DNA of 64,000 nt from Whitmania pigra (taxonomy: Eukaryota > Annelida > Clitellata > Hirudinida > Haemopidae). A program made the position numbers and the translations under genes. A model generated the notes under the pieces. It was not told the origin of the DNA and ran no database searches. It saw only the letters and a program-made list of their open reading frames with translations. Shown here one piece after another: positions 25,214-35,961 of this stretch; position 1 is the first letter of the stretch, and the number at the start of each line of letters is the position of its first letter. The stretch is from the NCBI GenBank assembly GCA_021613335.1, contig JAJTWR010000454.1, positions 193,501 to 257,500 of the forward strand. Direction: 5' to 3'.

Positions 25214-25849
25214 AAAGCAAGATGACACCGCATTAATTACTCAGACTCCTTTTAAAAACATAATCCATTTAAACATTCCCAAGTTTTGCTGTCTTCAGAA
25301 ACTTCCTGACATCTTCGCGACTATAGAATAAGAATATAGAATAAGCCCCAGTGACGTGGTCACATCATCATCATCATCATTCCATCAATTATTCGTTCGT
25401 GGTGGGAACAATCACCTTTGATCGTCGTTTCAATTGTATTTTACAATTACGGAAGAAATGTGAATAATAAATAATAAATCCTCAGCTTTAGCGTTACACG
25501 GCTAAAATGGATCCTAATTTTATGAAGGCTTTGAATTTGAATTATTTTTAAATTTTATCAGCTAAAAAAAAAAACAATAACAAAAACAAAGACAAAGACG
25601 GAAGCAGCTTCCAAATGTTAAACACTTCCACCTATAAGGCCATGTAAAAATTCTAACAATTCTCTCTCAGCTGTTCCAAGATGTCTAGTGTTGGCCATGT
25701 TGATGATTGTTTCTGTGAGAACAAGAATGCTATGTTCCATTTTAAAGTAATACTCGAAGGTTTGACTGAATACTAAAGGAAGTTTGTGACTAAAACATGA
25801 CTCGTGATGATAATCATGACCAAGTTGGTGTTGAGAAAAGAAACGATAA
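25214..25849. other. Gap between convergent protocadherin and MGAT4
   Basis: The 3' untranslated regions of both genes are expected here. It holds a short (CAT)n tract near 25362 and AATAAA copies near 25470. An open frame at 25618-25890 (minus) is mostly MGAT4 3' untranslated sequence read through from the last exon. Confidence 0.6.
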
Positions 25850-28800
25850 TTATGAAAGTTTATTTGTCGTTTTCTGCTCGCAAGACTCAATGGTTATCTG
25901 AAAATGAAGTGAACCAATTTAATGAACACTCGTACGAAATACTGAATCACGTCGGGATAGTTGTAGTGGATTGAAAATCTTATTAATTTCCCCATTCAAC
26001 TTTAAAGACTTCTCATTCGAATAAACATTATCGACTTAGCAACGAGATCAATCTATTGGTCCATGGTATTAGAAATAATAAGAAATCGACCTTTTTGACG
26101 ATGAGCCAGTAAGCAGTACTGGTTAAGAAGTACACCCTGACCATTTCTATGGGACCAAAGGATGCCCCCAGAACAGCGGAGAGAGCTTTCTTTTGTCCGT
26201 TCTTCCACTCACCAATTTTATCCACCGTTAAGTACTCATTCTGGCTCCCTTCAGTTGTTCCCCTAAATGGCTTGATTTCCAGAATGACGTTTGTGAAAAC
26301 ATCTCTCGGATGGGATGCACTACCGCTCAATATGTAAATCCTGTAATTATAGTTTATAAATATATTTATATTAAATCCTGTAATTATATTTTATAAATAT
26401 ATTTATATTAATTCATGTAATTGTATTTTATAAATAAACGTGAAATTGGGTTGAATAACAATAACAGTGGTAACTTGAGTTGAATAGTTCTAGCAGTTTA
26501 AACCCGACAGCATGACCCGACTAACCTCTCCAAGCAAAGTGGATTCAGAAATTTAATGTTTATCGCATCTCCGACTTTTGGAGCCTCAGACCAGAAAATG
26601 AAGTTTTGTTGACTGCTGACGTAATCGTAGATCAGTTGAATGCCGAATTTTCCCGCCAATGTCAAGGTCGTGGTAACTGAGGCAGGAGGATTGTTGGAAT
26701 TTTGTTTCGACAACAAGTTCAGACCTGACGAGAAGTCGGTGGCCTGAAGGGTTAAACAAATAAAAACAAATAAAAACAAATAAAACGAATAAAAAAATTA
26801 GAATTCGATGGAATATTTCAAACCAATAACATTAATATCGTAACAGTTCGTAAGATCCCCGAGCAATCGCGAATGAGTAAATTTTGGGTAATTCCATAAT
26901 TGCTCGAGCAAGGAGAAGGGTTAATGGTGAATCATCGATGCAATTTTTTTAATTAATTAATAAATATGAAGGCATTAAATACGGCCGCAGTCAATGGGAA
27001 GTGCAAACGAATTCAATGATAATCAATTAATGACAATCAATTAATTAAAATGATCACTTTAATCTTCTGTATTTTTCCCGACAGAGAGGAGTAGTAACCA
27101 ATGTGCTGAAACAATGATGGTTTGGAGTAGACTCTCTTCAACTTGCAACCGTCCTTCAACGAATAAATCTTCTCGTTGATATCGATTGACTCATTCATTT
27201 ACTGATGACTAACTGCACATTCATCTCATTGACGTTCAGCGAGAAATTAAATAATGCAAATAATGAAACAAATTCATCAAATAATGTTTACATTACGAAT
27301 TAGTTACGTAACGAATGTTGGGAAAAAAAGATCTCAATAAGGTGAGGCGAAATTAGTTTTAGTTTCGATGACCAACTATGATGACGCAGCCTGAGTGTAT
27401 TTCGAGGATGTGATGCAGGAGCCAGTCACATGGCTTGTCGTTGTAAAACATGCTCAGAAATGCTATGGTCTTTGCCAGGCTTTCTTTGTTGAATAATTTA
27501 CCTTTAATATTGCACTTTTTAAATAAGGATTATTATTTGATAGACAATGTTAAATAAGTAAATTAAATATTTTAAATTTAATCCTTGAATTTGGGTTAGG
27601 ATGGAATATGTGCATGGTATATGGTCAGGTAGTTTTGGCACGATAGTGTTGCGACGGAATTGATGATAAAGATCATACAAATACCAGTTGCAATGTAACA
27701 ATTACTGTTAACGGCACGATACATTATACAGATTGATCTATCATTAATTTATTAAATTATCAAAATTAACTCGTAATTACTCGCCTATGAAGCCGATCTT
27801 GGAGAATTCGAGAATGAACCAATCTTTCGTCCGAAAAAGTTGACTTTGCCTAATCTTTTCAGTGAACAGAGGAGAAGCTGCTATGTCATCTTCGAGCTAT
27901 GTTTAAGAAATAAATATTCAATCCCTGCACACCATGTACTATCATTAACTAAATAAATAATAAACATTATCTTAATTTTCTTCGTTTAAAGGAAAAATTA
28001 TTCGTGAAACCTACATGCAAATAATACGTGCCTCTATTTAGACAATACATCATGAGGTATATGTAGTCGAGATTCTGTTTCGTTCTCCATCTTCAAAAAT
28101 ATAAAAGGAAGAACACAAGGAATAAAGAAGGAATTACAAATGATTATTAAAATTATCAATTATTAAGAAATTAAACGAATTAACGAAGTGACGCACATGT
28201 ACAATTCTATACTTACGCCGCTCTTTCGGGAGTGTCGTTAAAAGTCGATTCAACATTTTTGAGAGGTGGATAAAATCCTTCCGGAATGGCTACTACTTCC
28301 AGCAATCCGGAGTCCAAATACTCCAGAAAACTACAGGTTTAATAAGAAAATATGAAGTAAACAATAGCGAAAGTGGATTTTTAACTCCGCTCGTAATCGA
28401 AGAGCATTTAATTAACAATCCAATTAATCCAATCCCGATTCATTTATGCTTGTTTTGACTGCGTGATGATTTAACGTTAATGTAATTACATTACATTTAT
28501 GGTGTCATTCGTCATCGTTAACGTGATCGCCATCATCATGAACCTCTAGGATTCTTACTATGAATTAAATTCTTTCATCACTTCTCCTATAAAGGTTTCC
28601 CTGTCTGTGAGCTGAAATAAAATAAATATTTAAGAATAACCACTAATTAAAGATTACGATGGCATTGACTAATACAACGATTGCTACATTTTGCAGACAT
28701 TAGTTAATGACATTTAAACTAAAAATAATAATATAAAAAATCTATCAATCAGTGATTGTAAAATCTATCATCAATAAACCTCAGTGATGAGGACTACGAT

Positions 28801-29823
28801 GAGGCAGTTGTCGATATCGGCCGGGTGAATATTCTCAATTATGCTTCCGACGGTTTGGACGAGATACATGTTCTTTTCTCTCATCACCGTGGATAGTCCC
28901 ATCACCATCCAAACTGGGATTTGAAATCGTTATTCTGAGCATGCAAAAATTTATCTACGAACACGTTAAAAAATCGATCTGTTTGTGATGGCGCAATAAT
29001 TAAATTCATTATTGCGTAATTAGTTTTAGAGGATTATTATATTAAAATTATTCATAAAATTACTATAACATTTACGACCTTATGTCATGCCAAATATTCG
29101 CCTCCAACGATTTTTGATGTTAATAAAAATACACTTAGTACACCAACATATCTAGTTAAGCACATTAATATTAAGGCTTCCGTAGTATATAACATTGGCG
29201 ACGAGGATAAGATATAACACGATCCTAGCTGAAGAACTTAATCACGAAGAAAAATGCTCATTGAATAACCCCACCCTCTGTTCTATTAGATGGATGTATG
29301 ATGACTGGTTGCAAGTTGCTTATGTTGTTCGATAAATGAGGCAGTTTCACCTGAAGCACAGACTGAAGGCACGTCTCGTTACCACAGACTTTCTTGAAGT
29401 CTAAACTACTAAAAATGAGTAGATAAGTTAGTCATCTAGTCGTTATAAGTTATGGCTACTAACGTATACAAAATGCTCGATTTGCTGTAAGACTTGCAGA
29501 TTTCAGCAATTGCCTTCCTATTTGCCAATTCTTCTCCGATAACTTTCTCCAGTTTGAGATTCTCCTTCATTATCAGGTCAATCAAGGGAGCTTCTTTGGC
29601 TGTAATCATCCCCATTATCGATATAAACATTGTCATTACTACATCCACCCATCAGTATAAAATCAATCAAATTTTATCTCATTGAGGAGACAGAAAACAG
29701 TTCGATAGTATAAGAAAAAAAGTAACCTTTGTAGTTCCTCTTTTGCTCCATCAAATAAAAAACAAATAATGCAACAAACGCATACATCGCAATAAATTTG
29801 GGCATATTTCTCAAAATCGCCAT
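25850..29823 (-). CDS. MGAT4: MGAT4-type N-acetylglucosaminyltransferase IV
   Basis: Thirteen exons in transcript order: 29727-29823, 29464-29599, 29275-29408, 28780-28913, 28559-28611, 28217-28330, 28015-28090, 27785-27896, 27386-27501, 27058-27189, 26526-26743, 26091-26340 and 25850-25897, 539 residues (human MGAT4A is 535). A type II membrane anchor lies at residues 8-24. Conserved blocks are DNCLIVVLITE, DSGLLEVVAIPEGFYPPL, WRTKQNLDYIYLMMY, the metal-binding LEDDI, DWFILEFSKIGFIGKLF, DWLLHHIL and SKPSLFQHIGYYSSLSGKIQ, followed by the C-terminal lectin-like domain. The enzyme adds beta-1,4 GlcNAc to the alpha-1,3 mannose arm of N-glycans in the Golgi. The intron after GFI starts with GC (27784-27783). 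The junction 27386/27189 has a weak donor (TGC|GTCATC), so those two ends are the least certain. It is divergent from the JmjC gene. Confidence 0.92.
26336..26440. repeat. Tandem repeat, 37-base unit, spanning an MGAT4 acceptor
   Basis: About 2.7 copies with starts at 26336, 26373 and 26410. Each unit begins AAATCCTGTAATTATA, which on the minus strand includes the intron 11 acceptor TAATTACAG|GATTT. The second copy therefore carries an intact duplicate acceptor upstream in the intron, while the third is mutated. Confidence 0.9.
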
Positions 29824-30747
29824 TTTGCCGCGAGCAATTTTGCAACCTCAAATTAATTTCAACTATTTAAACAACGATCACGATCTGATTTATATTTCAA
29901 AAATGGAAATATTTAATGGCAACTAAATCAAGTTCTGGAGAGGCATCCATGGAATCCACTCAATTCTCGGCCTAAATCGCTAAAAACTCTCTCGTCTAAT
30001 TATTTAGAGTTGCGTTCTATTTTCTTACGTGTCACTTAATTCACAATAACGTCAGTGTTTTGACAAGCAAGATACTCCTTAAATTTATTCTGCCCTTCAG
30101 AGTAAATTGTTCCTTTAATTGCCTTCATAATTATCTCAGCAAACTAACAGTTATTAACTTGAACTAATAGCTAACAAAATTCTACTTGAAATTGCTATCA
30201 TCAGATTGAAGCCTCAATATTGACTTAGCAATAACGAAGATAGCGGGCAATAAAGGTTACGATATGATATTTTTCTAGGCAGATGTAATTTGAACAATTA
30301 AAGGATTTCCGACCTCATCGATCTCTTTTGCGCTTTGCCGCACTGTTCCTAAGGAGACATTGGTCGTAAACAATATCACCTCTTTTTTCTTCTCATTTTC
30401 TTTTATCTCAAAAAATTTAACGTATCCAATTTCCTTACAAATCGTCTCAAAATGTGGGCGCCACTATGACACATCTCTCCGGCCACATGGGAAACCTTCC
30501 TAGCAGACATACATGTGCGAATTTAATGGAAATCAATGGAAAAGCAGGTAATAACGCAGTGCTCGTCGCGACGATGCTAATAGTAAAAAATACATAATGC
30601 ACCTTAACTAATTTTAATATTTTTATTCAAAAAGTTGTTTATAATTTGAAAGTTATGTAACGAGTTTTTATTTGTCATCTCATCGTAGGTTCATTTTTAA
30701 ATTATGTAAACAACTGTGAGCTAATGTCTGCGAGACGTTGATCGTTT
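29824..30747. promoter_or_regulatory. Head-to-head intergenic region, MGAT4 and JmjC genes
   Basis: The start codons lie 924 bases apart on opposite strands, so the promoters and 5' leaders of both genes must fall here unless there are distant leader exons. No TATA box or initiator was assigned. A CpG-containing stretch at 30455-30580 is less AT-rich than its surroundings. Regulatory role is inferred from position only. Confidence 0.45.
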
Positions 30748-32305
30748 ATGGCTAAGAGGGATGAATTTGAAATTGAATTTAAGAGGCAATATATACAATT
30801 ATTTACTAAGGCTGATAAATTAGGATTCAATCCACGATGCATTATATATCGCGATGACGATGAACCTGGTGAAGATGGCATCAAGAACCGAAAGCAAGCC
30901 GAAAAAAATTCGAAGCCTTTTTATTTTTTGGCAGGATTTATAATTTTACTGTTTAGCAGGCTGGTTCTGAATGGAGATTTACATTTCCATCATATGCATT
31001 CTTCTATGACTGAAGCTATAACGTTTGCAGCCGATTTTCTCAACATTAGTCAACAGAGTCTCAAAGGAAGTCAATGTGCTCTTCAGCTTCCATCTTTTCT
31101 GACGAATTTGTTGTCACCACCAGCAAACTGTTCCATGTGTCGTGGTTTGAGGACAGTCGAAAAGATAAAAAATCTGTCAAAAGAAAAGTTCGAGAGATTG
31201 TACGCTTACTCTGGAAGGCCGGTTATAGTAACCGATGCAACGTTGAACTGGACAGCTGGAGAGAAATTCGGATTTGAGTTTTTTGCCGAACTTTATAACA
31301 ATTCAGGATACGATGCTTCTCTTAGTTGTCAATTCTTTCCATACCAGACAAAATACCAAAATCTAATGGAGGTTTTTCATTCTGGTCCTGATAAAGACAA
31401 GATTTTTTTGGGTTCAGAACCTTGGTATATTGGATGGTTAGACTTTTGGTTGAAAAATTAAAATACATTTTTTTTTTCAAAGTAATGACTTGATTTTGAA
31501 TCCATCCAAATTTTTCATGTTTGTTTAGAAGACAAAACATGCCCACATACCATGTCTGTTAAACTGTAGATCATTTGATCGAACAGTAAGATGTTTATGC
31601 GATTAATTTATTGAAGGGGTAACTGTGATTCTGACGTGGCTGAGGTCTTGAGAGGGCATTATTCGACTCCTTATTTCCTTCCCGAGGGATCGCAACTGAG
31701 CGGAATAGATTGGATCTTCATGGGAAGCCCGGGATACGGAGCACACATGCATGTGACGATCCTCTGTTAACGTTGCCGTCGTCATTCCTACTTACACTTG
31801 CTAATGCTCTTAATGACATTTTTATTTGTTGCTGGTGTGATTTATTTTGTTTTATTTGTGCAGATCGACAGGGTAGGTAATCCGTCCTGGCAAGCTCAAC
31901 TCAGGGGCATGAAACTGTGGACCCTCGAGCCACCTTCTGAATGTTATTTTGAATGCCAGTCAAACATCAAGGTTGTGGTCAAGACTGGAGAAATGAGTTA
32001 GTGATTCTCTGTCGATAATAATCCTGATGAGTTAGTGATTCTCTGTCGATAATAATCCTGATGAGTTAGTGATTCTCTGTCGATAATAACACTGATAAGT
32101 TAGTGATTCTCTGTCGATAATAATACTGATGGTGAAAGCTGCTAATGCTCAGCCATGGCATTAATTGAAAACTGATACTTTATCTGACATTAACGATTTA
32201 ATCCACTTTTTACGTGCAGTCGTCCTGGACACCGACCAATGGCATCACTCGACGCTCATCATCGGAGACGAAACGAGCATCACGATCGGCTCGGAATACG
32301 ACTGA
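30748..32305 (+). CDS. Membrane-anchored JmjC/cupin-like oxygenase
   Basis: Four exons: 30748-31436, 31617-31752, 31864-31996 and 32220-32305, giving 347 residues. A hydrophilic N-terminus is followed by one hydrophobic segment (FLAGFIILLFSRLVLNG, about residues 54-70), which suggests a type II membrane protein. A luminal cysteine motif (CSMCRG) follows, then a JmjC-like core: GRPVIVTDATLNW, GSPGYGAHMHID, LRGMKLWTLEPP and DQWHHSTL. The HxD pair (H and D of MHID) and the later WHH histidine match the Fe(II)-binding triad of 2-oxoglutarate oxygenases. Substrate is unknown. Membrane topology would place the catalytic domain in the secretory pathway, so protein hydroxylation there is likelier than histone demethylation. 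Intron 3 holds a tandem repeat that starts at the donor. AATAAA lies at about 32410. Confidence 0.82.
31990..32131. repeat. Tandem repeat, 34-base unit, spanning a JmjC-gene donor
   Basis: Four copies with starts at about 31993, 32027, 32061 and 32095. Each unit contains ATGAGTTAGTGATTCTCTGT. The first copy includes the real exon 3 donor A|GTTAGTG, and the same donor sequence is repeated in the next copies (the fourth reads ATAAGTTAG). Confidence 0.95.
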
Positions 32306-32728
32306 TTCCCCAATATTTTGCTTTTAACGGTCTCAGAATCGACACGTTAACTTACCGACAGCTTTTAATCATGCCGTTGAAACGAACGTTTTTTAGATTT
32401 TCAAAACTTAATAAATAATTAATTAACCAGTATTTTTTATTTTACTTTTCCAAGTTCATTGCTTATTGTGAGTTTTATTAATGATCATTTAACTATAATT
32501 TGTTTATGTTTTGGCCGATTGAGTCCTATCAACCAGTAGGCATAATGAGACATCTCCTGAATGAATAAATGGGATGTTTACCACTCAAAAGAACAGAATC
32601 GCGTGTAACGGGACGATGATACGGTGAAGGAGATGTAGAAAAGAACAGTGCACGAATCACTTAGTTTGAGATATAACAATAATAATTTAATTAATTAATT
32701 AGTTAATATTAATGGAATCCTATGTACT
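32306..32728. other. Gap between convergent JmjC and SBK genes
   Basis: The 423 bases contain both 3' untranslated regions. AATAAA near 32410 serves the plus-strand gene, and TTTATT near 32433 would read as AATAAA for the minus-strand gene, so the transcripts may overlap at their ends. Confidence 0.55.
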
Positions 32729-35710
32729 TCAGGTCATTTGGTTCATGATCCATCGATTGACTCTTTCCAATCTGAACCTCGTTTCCGGATCGAGCTCTTC
32801 GTTGGTGTTTCCTTCTTCCTTTCCTTGAACTAACCTAATTGCACAGGATTCTTTTACCGATTGATAGGTGGCAGGATTTGCTTTCTTAGATTGTCTGCAT
32901 GGACACTTTTTCTCAATTTTATCGTCGCTGCTGTGAAGATGATGATGATGGTGATGATGAAGGTTGTGGTGGCACCTTCGCACTGGTCTTTGAGATTCCT
33001 GATCCGGATTGTTCTGTCTGTTGCAGGAGTTGCTGGTTGCTGCCTGCTCACAGACTTCGTCCCCCAAGAGAGGCGAATACAATGCACCGGAAGTCTTGAG
33101 AGGATTATCCTTGTACACGTCGTCGAGCATGGTGCTCGAGACGCGTTGATTGGTTGAGTTGTTAACGGCCCTATCCGATGATCCCGAGTTGCAGGAGGTT
33201 TTGTCATTGCCACGATCGCGGTGCGGAGGTGAGTCTTCGTTTACGTGGTTGTGAGTCTGGTGAGTCTGGTGGGGATGGTGGTGTTGGCAAATAACAGAAG
33301 AACCGATTGACGACGAGAAGTTCGCAGGATGGAGGTGTTGGTTCGAAGAGGCACAAGTGAGTGTGGAGGCAGAGCCAGAGGCGTTGCAAGTACTGATGAC
33401 GCCACTGGCATTGGTGCTTCCAGACTTCTCCAAAGGGGGACCGGTAAGGGACCACGGTGCATCCAGGAACTCTGGTAGAACGGCAACATCGGCTCTCTTG
33501 ATGGATCGGATTTCCAAGTACTTCTGGAAAAGAGAGCGTAGAGTTGGCGTGAACCGTGTCCAGTGTTCAGGCACTACAGGTGTTCTTCTGGACTGCCACC
33601 TTGCAAAACTGGTAAATTAAAAGAAACCCCGATATTTTCACAGCAATAATGTTTGAAGTGGCTGCGCTCAAGAATTCCTAGGATTTAGTGCAAGATAATG
33701 GGGCGCTTGCCATTTGATGTTTAAATATTAAAATAACGAGTTATTGAGTGTCGATGATTATGATGCGATCAGGCGATTAAGGTTTTAAGATAAATTCGAT
33801 TAAGCAACAAGTAAGGTGCGAAAATGAGTCACGCCTAGTCAATGTGCTGTTAAAATACAATGGTAGAAAATGTTCAAGTGCTGTTAACGAATAATAGAGT
33901 GTTAGATAAACAGATAAAAGTTTGACACAGATTAGAAACTGGGCAACTCTCGCAAAATTTAGGAACCGATGTCGCTTCGGAATCTTCACTAAAACGAGTG
34001 GAATGTGGTGACGTAGGTGATGTTTGTGATGACATGGTATATGTGTGCATGGATGAATGAATGAATGCCTGAACATGCCTGAATTGATATTTAAGTAAAT
34101 GCAAAGTCAGTAGCACCTTTTGAGGCCATCACTGTAAAGCAACAAAATAAACGTCAAAGCATTGAAATGGGCAAATTTTGCCAAAAACCACTTTATTCAC
34201 AAGTACTAATTCATCATTCACCCAATCAACAATAATAGTGTGCCAATCAATCAAACGTTTACCAATCCAACCTTTGAAAAAGTGGATCAATGTTGAGATC
34301 AGCCAGTTGCCAAGGGAAGCTGCCAGTCATGAGGCAGAATATGACCACTCCCAGAGACCAAACATCGGCTGATCTTTCGACCCTGTAGTAGGCGTGGCGT
34401 GCCAAGGAGCATATTTCCGGGGGCGTGTAGGTCGTGCCGTCGCAAACTTTGCAAACCATGGTACCTACCTTCCTGGCCACCCCAAAATCACCCAGCTTAA
34501 CCCGCGTCAGCATCCTATCTCCTTGATCCTGTGAAATTGCCAACGCCAGAATTATCGCCTTCAGCATTGTGGTCATCACCACCATCATTATCACCATCAC
34601 CAATAAATACGACATATCAAACATTTCCTTACAATCTGTTTAGCCCCAACATGTACGCACTTGGAAGACAAGAATGTTTTCTAATTTCAAATCCCGGTGC
34701 ACCACCTGCCTGGAATGAATGAACTCCACGGCTCCCGCCACCTGTCTCACCACGGACTTCACGGCTACCTCCGGCAGTCCGACTCTCGGCGGAACGGACC
34801 TAAGCAGGTCACTCATGGATGCGTATTCCTGGACCAAGACGTACCAAGACCTCGTTATGTAGGCTACCGGTGATGTCTCGAGGACGCAGGGATGTCCAGA
34901 AAACTGCCTACCGTAGCGAAATTCAAGACAAAAGTCCTCGATCTTCGTCCTGTCTTTCGGCAGCTTCTTGAGGGCCACTTTGCGCTGGTCTCTGAGTCTC
35001 ACGGCCAGGAATACGCTGCCGAACGTACCGCTGCCGATTTTCCTGACGATGGAGAATCTCTCGGTGAGGTTGGACACGTAGCAGAGCCTCTCTTCGTTAT
35101 CGCACGCCTCTCCCACTGGATTTGGAGCCTCATCGATCGAATCACGTCTGCACGGCTGATGGTCAGTCTCGTCTTTTCTCTTCTTCTTGTTGACGCAACT
35201 CGTAACCTTGCGATTCTGCTGGTTCCCGTCGCAAACAAGTTGTTGGTAGGCGTTTTCCTTGTCGTTTTCGTTTTTGAAGCCCTCGTCATCGTCGTCGTCG
35301 TCATCGTCATCATCGAAAAACCCCGCAAAGCATTTGGCTTCCTCTTGTTTCGATTTCGATTTTTCAGAAGTTGGAAATTTGACGGACTTCGATGCTGGAG
35401 TCGAGGGATCTGTTGAGGGTGCGGGCTTTCCCTTCTCGTGACCTTTATTTTGATCTTGATTCGAACCCACGTCAAGGTCAACGTAATGATTGGACGGCTG
35501 GCATCCATATTTGGTCGATAGACTGGAATTTTTGCATATTCTATTTAAATTACTTTTATTTTTAGGCGGCAACCTGGCCCCTGGTTCGTTGTCATTTTCA
35601 GTTCTGTTATTAGAACAGGTTATGAAGTCGAGAGCCGATTGGCTGTTGCAACTATCCTCGCCCACCGGACTCTCAGATCTGAACTTGCCGCATAGAACCA
35701 ACTTTTCCAT
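32729..35710 (-). CDS. SBK-family serine/threonine kinase with long extensions
   Basis: Three exons in transcript order: 34661-35710, 34263-34528 and 32729-33599, giving 728 residues. The kinase domain begins near residue 215. It shows the glycine loop IGSGTFGSV, VALKK, the catalytic HRDLKLEN, the metal-binding DFG in LGDFGVAR, TPPE in place of the usual APE, DVWSLGVVIFCLMTGSFPW, and a C-lobe ending near PEFLDAPW. VGLPE...VKSVVRQV and QEYA are hallmarks of SH3-binding-domain kinases (SBK1-3). These have about 350-425 residues, so this protein carries roughly 215 extra residues at the N-terminus (with [13 protein letters not shown]) and 240 at the C-terminus (with a His-rich stretch and Ser/Asn-rich sequence). 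The substrate is unknown. All key catalytic residues appear present, so it should be active. Confidence 0.9.
33600..34262 (-). other. Intron 2 of the SBK-like kinase
   Basis: A 663-base intron splitting the C-lobe. Donor TG|GTAAAC, acceptor TTGCAAG. Open frames of 80-99 residues in it are not supported. Confidence 0.8.
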
Positions 35711-35928
35711 GTTTAAAAGTGAACGACGATCTTAAAAAAAACTTTTTCCAAGATTTATTGGCAGATGGTTCGTTTTCGTCGCTTCAAGGTCGACATTATC
35801 TATCTCTTTGGTCTTTGTTGGCAAGTTCTTTGTTCTCCGGGAGGTTACTAGAGTGTTCATTCACATACATTACAATGAATTAAGTAGCGACGCCGATAAT
35901 GACCGTGATGATGATGATGACGATGACA

Positions 35929-35961
<33 letters not shown>

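Noticed and set aside
31798..31863. Hydrophobic N-terminal part of the frame at 31798-32001
   Set aside because: It is intron sequence before the AG at 31862-31863. The real exon begins with the iron-binding ID of MHID.
34892..35416. 174-residue plus-strand open frame
   Set aside because: It is antisense to the SBK kinase first exon, which has clear kinase motifs.
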